Source of the DNA: Ancylobacter novellus DSM 506
GTDB taxonomy: Bacteria; Pseudomonadota; Alphaproteobacteria; Rhizobiales; Xanthobacteraceae
Assembly (NCBI RefSeq): GCF_000092925.1
Contig: NC_014217.1
Coordinates: 3,844,001 to 3,908,000 of the forward strand
Length of the DNA stretch: 64,000 bases
Direction of reading: 5' to 3'
The translations under genes were made by a program, and so were the position numbers. Shown here piece by piece: positions 25,129-34,344 of the stretch. A model generated the notes under the pieces. That model was not told where the DNA came from. It ran no database searches and worked only from the letters and a program-made list of their open reading frames with translations. Position 1 is the stretch's first letter; each line of letters opens with the position of its first letter.

Positions 25129-25719
25129 ATGTCCCGGCTCGTGGATGCCTACTTCACCCTGCTGAAGATCCTCTGCGCCCTGCTGCTCGCCGGCATGGTG
25201 GTGCTGGTGTTCGGCAACGTGGTGCTGCGCTACGGCTTCAACTCCGGCATCACCCTGTCGGAAGAGGTTTCCCGCTGGATGTTCGTCTGGCTGACCTTCC
25301 TCGGCTCCATCATCGCCCTGCGCGAGCGCGGCCATCTCGGCGTCGACGCGCTGGTGCGGCGCCTGCCGCTCTGGGGCAAGAAGCTGTGCTTCGTCGTCAG
25401 CCATAGCCTCATCATCTACGCCATCGTGCTGTTCGTCATGGGCACCTGGCAGCAGACGCTCATCAACTGGGACGTCGTCGCCCCGGCCTCGGGAGCGTCG
25501 GTCGCCGTGTTCTATGGCGTCGGGCTCGTCTTCGGCATCTCCACCGTCCCGCTGCTGCTGGCCGACCTCTGGCGCGTGCTGAGCGGCCGGGCGGACGAGG
25601 CCGAGCTCATCGCGGTGCGCGAATCCGAGGAGGAGAGCGTCGACGAGGTGCAGCGTCGCCACCTCGCCGCCGATGCCGGCGAGCTGTCGGGTACCCGCCG
25701 CGTGGGAGAAGCGGCATGA
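25129..25719 (+). CDS. dctQ: TRAP transporter small permease DctQ
   Basis: 196 residues with four transmembrane helices at about 12-35, 48-65, 88-110 and 128-150, and a longer than usual polar C-terminal tail of about 45 residues. The NVVLRYGFNSGITLSEEVSRWMF region is the family hallmark. The ATG at 25129 has GGAG six bases upstream; the ATG at 25117 lacks a site. It overlaps dctM by four bases (ATGA) and pairs with it in the membrane. Confidence 0.9.
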   Translation: MSRLVDAYFTLLKILCALLLAGMVVLVFGNVVLRYGFNSGITLSEEVSRWMFVWLTFLGSIIALRERGHLGVDALVRRLPLWGKKLCFVVSHSLIIYAIVLFVMGTWQQTLINWDVVAPASGASVAVFYGVGLVFGISTVPLLLADLWRVLSGRADEAELIAVRESEEESVDEVQRRHLAADAGELSGTRRVGEAA

Positions 25720-26996
25720 CCATCGTCGTCTTCTCCCTGTCGCTCCTGGGGGGCATGGCGATCGGCATGCCGATCGCCTTCGCGCTGCTGCTCTCCGGCG
25801 TCGCGCTGATGCACTATCTCGACATCTTCGATCCGCAGATCGTCGCGCAGAACCTGATCAACGGTGCCGATTCCTTCCCGCTGATGGCGGTGCCCTTCTT
25901 CATGCTCGCCGGCGAATTGATGAACACCGGCGGCCTGTCCAAGCGCATCGTCAACGTGGCGCTCGCCGCCGTCGGCCATGTGAAGGGCGGCCTCGGCTAT
26001 GTCGCCATCCTCGCCGCCTGCGTGATCTCGGCATTGTCCGGCTCGGCCGTGGCGGACGCCGCCGCGCTCTCCGCCCTGCTGGTGCCGATGATGGTGCGCG
26101 CGGGGCACGACAAGGCCCGCTCGGCCGGCCTGATCGCCGCCTCCAGCGTCATCGGCCCGATCATCCCGCCCAGCATCGGCTTCGTCATCTTCGGCGTCAT
26201 CGGCGGCGTCTCGATCACCAAGCTGTTCTTGGCGGGGCTGGTGCCGGGACTGCTCATCGGCGTCGCCCTCGCGCTCGCCTGGTGGTGGGAGGTGCGCAAG
26301 GAGAACATCGAGCCCCCGCCGCGCCAGAGCGGCGCGGCGCTCCTCAAGGCGCTGGTCGACGGCATCTGGGCGCTGATGCTGCCGGTCATCATCATCTTCG
26401 GGCTGAAGCTCGGCGTCTTCACCCCGACGGAATCGGCGGTGGTGGCGGCGGTCTACTCGCTGTTCGTAGCGACCTGCGTCTACCGCGAATTGAAGGTCAC
26501 CGAGCTGTTCGACGTCTTCGTCACCGCGGCGAAGACCACCGCGGTGGTCATGTTCCTCGTGGCGGCGGCGCTGGTCGCCTCCTGGCTGATCACCGTGTCC
26601 GACATCACCGGCGACCTCGTCGCCATGCTGGAGCCGCTGCTCGACAGCCCGACACTGCTGCTGCTCGCCATCATGGCGGTGGTGATCATCGTCGGCACCG
26701 CCATGGACATGACGCCGACCATCCTGATCCTGACGCCGGTGCTGATGCCCATCGTCAAGGCGGCCGGCATCGATCCGGTCTATTTCGGCGTGCTGTTCAT
26801 CGTGAACAACTCGATCGGCCTGATCACGCCGCCGGTCGGCACGGTGCTGAACGTGGTGTCCGGCGTGGCCCGGATCCGGCTGGAGCCGCTCATGAAGGCC
26901 GTCACGCCATTCATGATCGCCCAGTTCGTCGTGCTTTTCCTCATGGTGCTGTTCCCGCAGCTCGTCCTGTGGCCGCTGCGGTTTATCGGTCATTGA
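25716..26996 (+). CDS. dctM: TRAP transporter large permease DctM
   Basis: 426 residues, full length, with about 11-12 hydrophobic helices. Typical DctM features: MAVPFFMLAGELMNTGG near residue 60, CVISALSGSAVADAAALSALLVPMM around 110-130, SSVIGPIIPPSIGFVIFG, and FIVNNSIGLITPPVGTVLNV near the C-terminus. It forms the sodium-coupled channel of the TRAP system. Start overlaps the dctQ stop; the regulator gene follows 100 bp later. Confidence 0.94.
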   Translation: MTIVVFSLSLLGGMAIGMPIAFALLLSGVALMHYLDIFDPQIVAQNLINGADSFPLMAVPFFMLAGELMNTGGLSKRIVNVALAAVGHVKGGLGYVAILAACVISALSGSAVADAAALSALLVPMMVRAGHDKARSAGLIAASSVIGPIIPPSIGFVIFGVIGGVSITKLFLAGLVPGLLIGVALALAWWWEVRKENIEPPPRQSGAALLKALVDGIWALMLPVIIIFGLKLGVFTPTESAVVAAVYSLFVATCVYRELKVTELFDVFVTAAKTTAVVMFLVAAALVASWLITVSDITGDLVAMLEPLLDSPTLLLLAIMAVVIIVGTAMDMTPTILILTPVLMPIVKAAGIDPVYFGVLFIVNNSIGLITPPVGTVLNVVSGVARIRLEPLMKAVTPFMIAQFVVLFLMVLFPQLVLWPLRFIGH

Positions 26997-27020
26997 GCCG
27001 TGCGCGGCGCAAAGGCCGGT

Positions 27021-27037
27021 GGTATGCTGAATGCACC
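27021..27037. promoter_or_regulatory. GGTATG-N5-TGCACC imperfect repeat upstream of the GntR gene
   Basis: GGTATG at 27021-27026 and TGCACC at 27032-27037 form an outward GGT/ACC repeat with the same five-base spacing as the GGTATA-N5-TATATC arrangement at 20205-20221. It lies 60 bp before the regulator start, so auto-regulation is possible. Only the outer three bases of each arm match, so this is weak. Confidence 0.3.
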
Positions 27038-27096
27038 AGAGCGACCCGGACAGCGAGACAGGCGGACGTCGGGTGCGGACAGGCAGGAGCGTGTGA

Positions 27097-27807
27097 ATGG
27101 CTGATGTGTCCGACACCATAGTGCGTCGAAAGCTGTCGCATGAAGTCTTCGACCGCCTGAAGACGCTCATCACCTCGGGCGAGCTCGGCCCCGGCGACGC
27201 CATGCCGTCCGAGCGCGACCTGATGGAGCGCTTCGGCGTGGGCCGCCCGGCGATCCGCGAGGCGATGCAGGCTTTGGCGAATATCGGCCTCATCACCATC
27301 ACCCATGGCGAGCGCGCGCGTGTGCAGCAGCTCTCGGCCCGCTCGCTGTTCCAGCAGGTGGACCTCTCCGCGCAGATCCTGCTCTCCGCGTCGCCGGACA
27401 GTCTGGAGCACCTCAAGCAGGCGCGGCGCTTCTTCGAGCGGGGCATGGCCCGCGAAGCGGCGCAGCGGGCCACGGCCGAGGACATCAAGCGGCTGCGCGA
27501 CATACTGGATCAGCAGGCCAAGGCGGTGAACGAGCCCAAGCAGTTCATCGGCCTGGACATGCGGTTCCACACCCAGATCGCCGCCATCTCCGGCAATCCG
27601 ATCTTCGAGGCGGTCAGCGAATCCATGCTGTCGTGGCTCCGGCAGTACTACACGGAGATGCTGACCTGGTCCGGCCGCGAGAACGTCACCCTGGTCGAGC
27701 ACGAGCAGATCATCGACCACATCGCCAACCATGACCCGGACGGCGCCGAGGCGATCATGGTCAAGCATCTCGACCGCTCGAGCGCCCTGTTCACCCGGCA
27801 GGGCTGA
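27097..27807 (+). CDS. FadR/NanR-like GntR transcriptional regulator of the apionate locus
   Basis: 236 residues with AGGAG upstream of the ATG. Winged helix at about residues 10-80 (EVFDRLKTLITSGELGPGDAMPSERDLMERFGVGRPAIREAMQAL) and an FCD domain with DMRFHTQIAAISGNP and EHEQIIDHIANHDP helices. The ITHGERARVQ wing resembles NanR-type members. It is the last gene of the rightward operon and converges on apnL with a six-base gap. It probably senses D-apionate or a downstream intermediate and controls both the TRAP/enzyme operon and the ABC/apnL operon, which share an identical promoter element. Whether it represses or activates cannot be read. Confidence 0.87.
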   Translation: MADVSDTIVRRKLSHEVFDRLKTLITSGELGPGDAMPSERDLMERFGVGRPAIREAMQALANIGLITITHGERARVQQLSARSLFQQVDLSAQILLSASPDSLEHLKQARRFFERGMAREAAQRATAEDIKRLRDILDQQAKAVNEPKQFIGLDMRFHTQIAAISGNPIFEAVSESMLSWLRQYYTEMLTWSGRENVTLVEHEQIIDHIANHDPDGAEAIMVKHLDRSSALFTRQG

Positions 27808-27812
27808 ACCCG

Positions 27813-29756
27813 TCAGCCCTCGATGCGCATGACGGCATAGGCAGGCAGGAGCACGGGCCCGTCGGCGAGCGTCACATGGCGCGGCTTCTCCCCGGCGAAG
27901 ACGGCGCTCTCGTCCAGAAGGAGGGCAGTCCCGCCGAAGGGAAGGCGGACAAACTGGTCGCTGTCGGTGAGGTTGGCGACCAGCAGCATCCGCCGCCCCG
28001 GAGCCGGTTCGCCGCCGAGCGCGAGCACCTTTGAGGGGGTGCTCGACGAAACGGCGAGTGCGGAAGCCCCGCTTATGCCGGCCAGGAATTTCGCGGCATG
28101 GGCCACGGGCCGAAGGCGCGCCCCATCGGACGGAGCTCCCGGCGCGATCAGGCCGAACGGGCCGGTGAGCGCCGCGCCGACGAAGCTCTCCACTCCCGCT
28201 TCCGCCAGCCGGGCGGCGTAGCCGACCATCCAGGCGGCGGCGAACAATCCATCCTGCCGCGGATCGATCTCGGCCATGGTCATCCGCCGCCGACCGGGGT
28301 TCGGCATCACCCGCGAACCATAGGGATTCTGCCGCATGCCGAGGGTGGAAGGGCCGATGCGATAGGGCTTGTCCGGCCCGACGATCGCCCGGGTCGAGCG
28401 CAGGATGAAGCGCAGCGCCTCCAGCGACTGCATGACCGACCGATCATCGGCGTCGTGGACGATGGGGCAGGTGCAGTGCGTGACATAGTCCAGCCGTTCC
28501 GCCAGCGGCCGCTTGCGGTTCAGCTCGGTGAAATAGCTGAACATGCCACCCCCGAGCCGCAGTTCCGGAAACGCCCGCCGCGCGGCGGCATAGATGTCGG
28601 CCAGAGGCGGGCAGTCCGGCCACACGCTACCGGGCGGCGTCGATTTGCGGTCGACCGATGGGCTGACGGCGATGGCATCGAGTCTCAACCCCGCCGCCCT
28701 TACCTGCTCCGCAACCGCGCCGAATTCCGCGTCGAGCGGGCCCTCGCATGCGGCCACGTATTCCAGCACGCATTCGCCGGGATGCGCCTGCGCGATCCGC
28801 GCGAACGCCGCGAGCTCGGCGGTGCTATGTCCGGCAGTGGGATCAAAATGGAACAGCAGCGTCTGCGGCGCGATCTGCGCCAGCACGTCCAGCGCGTCCA
28901 GGCTGGCGGCGGCCTCCTCCGGCGTGATCACCAGCCCGAAGCCCGGCAGCCGTCCCTGCACCCCGCCAAGCGTAAGCGCCACCGCCTCGTCGTCGCGCTT
29001 TGCAACGGCGGACGAGCCCTTCGCTTCGATATCCAGCCGCACCAGCTGGCGGACGGGCACGCCGGCCGGCAACACATAGGGCCAGGGCAGAGCGAGCGGG
29101 CGGACATAGGTCTTGTAGGAAGCGTCCGACCAGTTGCGCTGGTCCTCCATCTCGAAGCTGTCGCCCTCCATCCGGCAGGTCGCCCGCACCCCCGGCGCCA
29201 CCTGATGGCTGATGGCCCGCATCGCCATGAAAGGCTGGAGCGGCTCGATCAGGTCCGGAAAGCGCGAGTGCTCGACGGTGCCGTCGACATGGGTGACCTC
29301 CGCCGGCTCGCCGGCGAGACCGACGACGGGATGCAGGATGGTGAAGCCGCAGCGATTGGTCAGGAAGTCGCCGTCCGGGACGGCTTCGCCCTCGAAGGCG
29401 AGATGGGCGGAGCTTCCGGAGATGTTGGCGCGATAAACGAGCCGCTCGCCTTCCCCACCCATGCACTCGGCTGTGTAGCTCACATAAAAGCCGTCGCCGT
29501 CCTCCTCGACCGCAAGGTCGCGGATGATCGGCGCGTAGGTGCCCCAGTCCTTGTCGCGGACGACGAAGGAAATCGCCCTGAGCACCTCGACGCCGTCGAA
29601 GCGGATGTTGCGCAGATTGCCGCCGATCAGCTCGCAGCTCAGCGGCCCGGCTACGAGAAGGCGCGGGACGGGTTCGGGCTGATCCGTGCCGAACAGCGCG
29701 AGGCGCGAGAGCCGCGCCCGCTCTTGCGTGTTGCCGGACGACGCGGCCGCGCTCAC
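27813..29756 (-). CDS. apnL: D-apionate lactonase (ApnL family)
   Basis: 647 residues with a GTG start at 29756, three bases after the permease stop, and AAGGG upstream. The N-terminal beta-rich domain has GGNLRNIRFDGVEVLRAI and FVVRDKDWGTYAP; the middle looks like a TIM-barrel-type domain (LLFHFDPTAGH, RLGGGMFSYFTELNRKRP, THCTCPIVHDADD), and the C-terminus has a beta domain. This length and order match the ApnL family, which opens D-apionolactone to D-apionate after apiose oxidation. It is the last gene of the ABC transporter operon, facing the rest of the pathway. I see no signal peptide, so it is cytosolic. No D-apiose dehydrogenase is in the window. Confidence 0.85.
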   Translation of the reverse strand: MSAAASSGNTQERARLSRLALFGTDQPEPVPRLLVAGPLSCELIGGNLRNIRFDGVEVLRAISFVVRDKDWGTYAPIIRDLAVEEDGDGFYVSYTAECMGGEGERLVYRANISGSSAHLAFEGEAVPDGDFLTNRCGFTILHPVVGLAGEPAEVTHVDGTVEHSRFPDLIEPLQPFMAMRAISHQVAPGVRATCRMEGDSFEMEDQRNWSDASYKTYVRPLALPWPYVLPAGVPVRQLVRLDIEAKGSSAVAKRDDEAVALTLGGVQGRLPGFGLVITPEEAAASLDALDVLAQIAPQTLLFHFDPTAGHSTAELAAFARIAQAHPGECVLEYVAACEGPLDAEFGAVAEQVRAAGLRLDAIAVSPSVDRKSTPPGSVWPDCPPLADIYAAARRAFPELRLGGGMFSYFTELNRKRPLAERLDYVTHCTCPIVHDADDRSVMQSLEALRFILRSTRAIVGPDKPYRIGPSTLGMRQNPYGSRVMPNPGRRRMTMAEIDPRQDGLFAAAWMVGYAARLAEAGVESFVGAALTGPFGLIAPGAPSDGARLRPVAHAAKFLAGISGASALAVSSSTPSKVLALGGEPAPGRRMLLVANLTDSDQFVRLPFGGTALLLDESAVFAGEKPRHVTLADGPVLLPAYAVMRIEG

Positions 29757-29759
29757 CGC

Positions 29760-30743
29760 TCAGCCCTTCGCCACGGCAGAAGCGGCGCCCCGGCGGCGGC
29801 GCACCGCGCGCCCTCCCGCCAGCGCCAGCACGGCGATGACCACGAGGCCCTGCACGATGTCCTGCGTGCCGGCCGGCAGGCCGGCGATCTGCATGGTGGT
29901 GACGATGAGGATCAGCAGGAAGGCCCCGCACAGCGTGCCGAGGGCGGTGGAGGAACCGCCGAAGATCAGCGAGCCGCCCAGCACCACGGCGCCGAGGGAT
30001 TGCAGCAGATAGGGCTGGCCCATCTCCAGGAAGGCGCCGCCGACATAGGCGCCGAGCAGCATGCCGGTGACCGCCGCCAGCGTCGCCGAGGCGAGGAAGG
30101 CGGAAGCGACGACGCGGCCGGTGTGGATGCCCGCCAGCGCCGCCGCCCGCTCGTTCTGCCCGACCGCGGAGAGCCGCCGTCCATAGACGGTGCGGCGCAG
30201 CAGCAGTCCCACCAGTGCCACCGCCACCAGCGCGATGATGAGGATGACTGGGACGCCCTCGATGCGGCCCGCCGCCAGCGTCTTGAGGAACGGGCTCATG
30301 GAGAAGCCGGCCGCCCAGCGATTGGCGATCAGCGTGCCGGTGGCGAGTATGTAGCCCGTCGCCAGCGTGGCGATGATCGCGGGTATGCGGAACAGCACCA
30401 CCAGCAGCGCATTCACCGCGCCCGTGACCAGCCCGATGCCGACGACGGCTGCGAGGGCCAGCGGCAGGCGGGCATCGGCGCCGGCGGCGACGATGATGCT
30501 GGCATAGGCGCTCAGCGTCAGCACGCTGGCGATGGAGAGGTCAATATTGCCCCGTCCCGTCGTCACCACCAGCATCTGGCCGAGCGCCACCAGCGTGAGG
30601 AAGCTCGCCGACACCGCGACGCCGGAGAGCGAGTGCAGGCTGAACCGGCCGGTGGTCGCCGACAGGATCGCCCAGAGGATCAGCACTCCGAGCGCCGACC
30701 ACACCCAGCGGTGACGCTCCAGCCTTTCCAGCAGCGCGCTCAT
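29760..30743 (-). CDS. Sugar ABC transporter permease (RbsC-like)
   Basis: 327 residues with eight to ten hydrophobic helices. The GQMLVVTTGRGNIDLSIASVLTL segment and the GQNERAAALAGIHTGR loop (the EAA-like coupling loop of CUT2 permeases) identify a ribose-type permease. Its ATG overlaps the stop of the ATPase-permease fusion by four bases, and apnL follows three bases after its stop. It should pair with the permease half of the fusion protein to form a heterodimeric channel. Confidence 0.9.
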   Translation of the reverse strand: MSALLERLERHRWVWSALGVLILWAILSATTGRFSLHSLSGVAVSASFLTLVALGQMLVVTTGRGNIDLSIASVLTLSAYASIIVAAGADARLPLALAAVVGIGLVTGAVNALLVVLFRIPAIIATLATGYILATGTLIANRWAAGFSMSPFLKTLAAGRIEGVPVILIIALVAVALVGLLLRRTVYGRRLSAVGQNERAAALAGIHTGRVVASAFLASATLAAVTGMLLGAYVGGAFLEMGQPYLLQSLGAVVLGGSLIFGGSSTALGTLCGAFLLILIVTTMQIAGLPAGTQDIVQGLVVIAVLALAGGRAVRRRRGAASAVAKG

Positions 30744-33277
30744 CGGCGGGCCTCCCGGCGTTCGGCGAAGGCGCGCAGCACCAGCATGGCCAGCAGCAGG
30801 CAGCCCTGCACCGCGGCGTTGTAGTCGGTCGATACGCTGAGCGCGCCGAGCAGCGCGCCGACGAGGGCGAGGGTGAGCGCGCCGGCCACCACCCCGAGCG
30901 GCGAGATCATCCCGCCGATCAGCGCGCAGCCGCCCATCACCACCGCCGCCACGCTGATGAGCGTAAACGGCCCGCCGGCATTGATGTCGCTCGCCGTATT
31001 GATGGCGGTGAGCGACAGGCCGGCCGCCAGCGCGAACAGGCTCGCCACCATGTAGCGCACCACGGCGTAGCGCAGCGGCGACCAGCCGCCGAGCGTCATC
31101 GCCTGCGCATTGTTGCCGAAGCCCCGCAGCACCACGCCGAGCGGCGAGCGGTCGATGGCGAGGGCGACAATGCCGGCGACCGCGATCAGGATCAGCGTCG
31201 CCGGCACCTCGGCGATGGTCCAGGCGAAGGCGGCCGAGAGCCATTCCGGCGCGGCGCCGCCGGGGGTCGGCTGCAAGGTGTAGCCGACGCCGATCCAGAT
31301 GAAGGAGGCGCCGAGCGTCACCACGATCGCCGGGATGCGCCGGAGCTGGATGGTGGCGCCGATCAGCCCATAGGCGAGGACACCGGCGACGAGCGCCAGC
31401 ACGCCGAGCCAGGGTGTGTCGACCAGAAGCGTGGCGCTGAGCACGTTGACGAGGCCGGCGAAGGCGCCGACGCCGAGGTCGATCTCGCTGCCGCCGACGA
31501 CGAACATCTGCGCCAGTGCCACCAGCACCAGCGCGATGGCGGGACCGAGCAGAAGTTCGAGGCCGAACATTGAGACGGTGAGCGGGTTCACCCACGCCAT
31601 CAGCGCGAACACCGCCGCAAGGCTGGCGAAGGGCGCGAGATCGACGAGCCAGTCGGCGAGGCCGCGGGCACCCGTCGTGCCGTCGCGCTCCAGCGCGCCG
31701 GCCCCGGCGAAGGAGGCGTCGACGATGGCCTGCTCGGTGATCTCCGAGCCGACGAGCTCGCGCACGATGCGTCCGCCGGAGAACACCAGCACGCGGTCGC
31801 ATTCGAGAAACTCGATGTCCTCGGTAGAATGCCAGACCACCAGCCGGCCGGCACGGGCGCCGTCGCCGCGCGAGAGCTGGCCGATCAGCGCGTAGAAATC
31901 CTCCTTGGCGGCGACGTCGACGCCGCGGGTCGGATCGTCGAACAGGATGGTGCCGGCGTCGCCGACCAGCGCGCGGGCGACCAGCGCCTTCTGCTGGTTG
32001 CCGCCGGACAGGTCGAGGATGGGGGAATCGAAGCGGTGCGGGTCGAGCTTCAGCTTCTCGGCGGCGCCGCGCGCCGCCTCGCGCTCCGTCCTCTCATGCA
32101 CCAGGCCGAGCGGGGAGCGGCCTTCGAGCCGGCCGAGCGCGATGTTGGACAGCACGCTCCAGAGCGGGAACACGCCCTCCTTCTGCCGGTCGCCGGAGAC
32201 GAAGCTGGCGCCGCCCTTGCGCGAGATACCGCCGCGCGACCTGTCGAAGAGCCGGTGCAGGAGTTCGCGCTGGCCCGAGCCCTCCAGTCCGGCGAGCCCG
32301 ACCACCTCGCCGGCCCGCAGCACCACGTCGCGGCCGAGCGGGGCGACGATGTCGCCGGACAGCCGCACGACCTCCGCGGCATCTTCGGCGATACCGGCGC
32401 GCGCCGCCCGGCGGCCCTGCATGGCGCCTTCGGTCGGCCCGCCCATGGCGTTGACCAGCGCGCTCACGCTCGCCTGCGCGGCCGGGCCGGACCAGGCGGT
32501 GCGCCCGTTGCGCAGCACGAGGACGCGATGGGCGATGTCGACCACTTCCTGCAGCTTGTGGCTGATGAAGATGAAGGAGAGCCCGGCCGCGGCGCGCGCC
32601 TTGATGAAGGCCCGCAGCTGGCGGCTGCGCTCCAGCCCGAGCGAGGAGGTCGGCTCGTCGAGGATGACGAGGCGCACCTGCGGGGCGGTGACCGCGCGGG
32701 CGATCTCGACCATCTGCCGCTGGCCGATCTGCAGATGCCCGATGCGGGCGTCCACCGCGATGCCGTGGCCGGGAAACACCTCGTCCAGCGCGGCGCGGGC
32801 ACGGGCGCGATAGAGCCGGCGCCAGCCGGGCACGGCACGCGCGCCCTCCGGCGCCTCGAGGAAGAAGTTCTCCGCCACCGAGAGGTTGTCGCAAAGCGAC
32901 AATTCCTGATGGACGATGCGGATGCCGCCGGTCTGCGCCAGCGTGGTGTCGTAGAGGTCGGTCTCGATGGAAACGCCGCGGATCTCGATGCTGCCGGCAT
33001 CGGCGCGGGTAACACCGCACAGGATGCGCATCAGCGTCGACTTGCCGGCACCGTTGCCGCCGACGAGGCCGAGCACCTCGCCCGGCGCGACTACGAGGTC
33101 GATGCCGTCATTGGCCCTGGTCGGGCCGAACGCCTTGCAGATGCCCGCGAGCCGGGCGACCGGCACGTCGGCGGGAAGGGTCTCGGCGCCGTTGGCGGCG
33201 AGGCGCAGGTGGGGCGCCGACGCACCGGCGGCTGTCGCCGGTGCGCCCTGCGCGGCAGGATAGGCTGCCGTCATCAT
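30740..33277 (-). CDS. Fused sugar ABC transporter ATPase (RbsA-like) and permease (RbsC-like)
   Basis: 845 residues. Residues about 40-520 are a double-ATPase RbsA-like protein: Walker A GGNGAGKST and signature LQIGQRQMVEIARA with LDEPTSSLGL in the first half; a degenerate Walker A (GLEGSGQREL) but intact LSGGNQQKALVARAL and FDDPTRGVDV in the second. After a short linker, residues about 540-845 are a complete RbsC-like permease (MFVVGGSEIDLGVGAFAGLVN, GNNAQAMTLGGWSPL coupling loop). In most CUT2 systems these are separate genes. The frame runs without a break through the junction, so this is a true fusion, not a read-through of a stop. It probably dimerises with the separate downstream permease. 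Confidence 0.92.
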   Translation of the reverse strand: MMTAAYPAAQGAPATAAGASAPHLRLAANGAETLPADVPVARLAGICKAFGPTRANDGIDLVVAPGEVLGLVGGNGAGKSTLMRILCGVTRADAGSIEIRGVSIETDLYDTTLAQTGGIRIVHQELSLCDNLSVAENFFLEAPEGARAVPGWRRLYRARARAALDEVFPGHGIAVDARIGHLQIGQRQMVEIARAVTAPQVRLVILDEPTSSLGLERSRQLRAFIKARAAAGLSFIFISHKLQEVVDIAHRVLVLRNGRTAWSGPAAQASVSALVNAMGGPTEGAMQGRRAARAGIAEDAAEVVRLSGDIVAPLGRDVVLRAGEVVGLAGLEGSGQRELLHRLFDRSRGGISRKGGASFVSGDRQKEGVFPLWSVLSNIALGRLEGRSPLGLVHERTEREAARGAAEKLKLDPHRFDSPILDLSGGNQQKALVARALVGDAGTILFDDPTRGVDVAAKEDFYALIGQLSRGDGARAGRLVVWHSTEDIEFLECDRVLVFSGGRIVRELVGSEITEQAIVDASFAGAGALERDGTTGARGLADWLVDLAPFASLAAVFALMAWVNPLTVSMFGLELLLGPAIALVLVALAQMFVVGGSEIDLGVGAFAGLVNVLSATLLVDTPWLGVLALVAGVLAYGLIGATIQLRRIPAIVVTLGASFIWIGVGYTLQPTPGGAAPEWLSAAFAWTIAEVPATLILIAVAGIVALAIDRSPLGVVLRGFGNNAQAMTLGGWSPLRYAVVRYMVASLFALAAGLSLTAINTASDINAGGPFTLISVAAVVMGGCALIGGMISPLGVVAGALTLALVGALLGALSVSTDYNAAVQGCLLLAMLVLRAFAERREARR

Positions 33278-33296
33278 GAAAGTCCGTGCCGGCCGG

Positions 33297-34334
33297 TCAG
33301 TTGCCGGCCTTGGCCTTGATCAGGTTGTCCTGCACCCATTGCTGGGAATAGGACGGGCTGACGATGACACCGGCGGGAAGGCTGGAGAAGTCCTTCAGGT
33401 TCTCATCGGTGACGGTGGCGACCGGCATGATCATCAGCTTGGGCGGGTTGGCGCCCTTCACCAGCTCATAGGCGAGCCAGAAGGCGGCGCCGCCGATGCC
33501 CGGCGTGGTGTTCATCGAGATGGTGGAATAGTTGTTGGCCTCGCGCTGCTTGGTCCACCACTGGATGAAGTTGGACGAGCCACCGCCCTCGATCACTGGC
33601 ATCTTCTTGGCGTATTCGCCGCCGTACTGGTCGAAGGCCTGGGCGATGCCGGTATCGTCCGAGCCGCCCTGGCCGAGCACGGCGTCGACATGCGGCAGGC
33701 TCGGCAGCGCATTGGCGACGGCCGACTGGGCGACGGAAGCCGTGGCCTGGCCGTACACGGTCGCCACCACCTTCACGTCCGGATAGTTCTTCAGCACCGC
33801 TTCCTGCGCCGAATACATGTCGGCGTCCGGAGCGGAGCCCTTCACGCCGCGCACGACGATGACGTTGCCCTTGCCGCCGATCTTCTTCAGCACCCACTCG
33901 GCCTGCTCGCGCTTGTAGCCCTTGAAGTCGAAATTGAGCTGCCAGTTGCACGGGGCGGAGGCGATGGAATCGAAGGACACGACCTTGATGCCGGCCTTGC
34001 ACGCCTTCTCGATGATGCCGTTCACGGCGGTCTCGGAGGCGGCATCTACGGCGATGGCGTCGACCTTCTTGAGGATGAGCTCGGCGATCTGGCTGTTCTG
34101 CTGGGCGACGGTGCCGTCGCCGTTCAGGATGATGTAGTCGGCGATCTTGCCTTCGGCCTTCGCCTTCTCGGCCGCTTCCTTGAACGCGTCGACCATCTGG
34201 TGACGCCACGTATTGCCGAAATACGCATTGGCGAGCGCGATCACCGGCTTGTCCGGCGTCGCGAGCGCCGGGGCGGCGCCGGCAGCGATGAGAGCAAGGG
34301 TCGCGCAGGCGCGCGCAAGGGTTTTCAGGCGCAT
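33297..34334 (-). CDS. Sugar ABC transporter periplasmic binding protein (RbsB-like)
   Basis: 345 residues. The ATG at 34334 sits five bases after GGGAGGA; a GTG one codon upstream is too close. Signal peptide residues 1-25 (ALIAAGAAPALA). The mature part is a periplasmic-binding-protein type I fold: VIALANAYFGNTWRHQMVDAFKEAAEKAK, the DAIAVDAASETAVNGIIEKACKAGIKVVSFDS strand, and VLGQGGSDDTGIAQAF. First gene of the leftward ABC/apnL operon, preceded by hairpins in its leader and by the shared promoter element. Linkage to apnL suggests D-apiose, D-apionolactone or D-apionate as ligand. Confidence 0.9.
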   Translation of the reverse strand: MRLKTLARACATLALIAAGAAPALATPDKPVIALANAYFGNTWRHQMVDAFKEAAEKAKAEGKIADYIILNGDGTVAQQNSQIAELILKKVDAIAVDAASETAVNGIIEKACKAGIKVVSFDSIASAPCNWQLNFDFKGYKREQAEWVLKKIGGKGNVIVVRGVKGSAPDADMYSAQEAVLKNYPDVKVVATVYGQATASVAQSAVANALPSLPHVDAVLGQGGSDDTGIAQAFDQYGGEYAKKMPVIEGGGSSNFIQWWTKQREANNYSTISMNTTPGIGGAAFWLAYELVKGANPPKLMIMPVATVTDENLKDFSSLPAGVIVSPSYSQQWVQDNLIKAKAGN

Positions 34335-34344
34335 CACATTCCTC

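Noticed and set aside
28098..30824. A 908-codon plus-strand frame opposite apnL and the ABC permease
   Set aside because: Random Arg/His-rich composition, antisense to conserved proteins.
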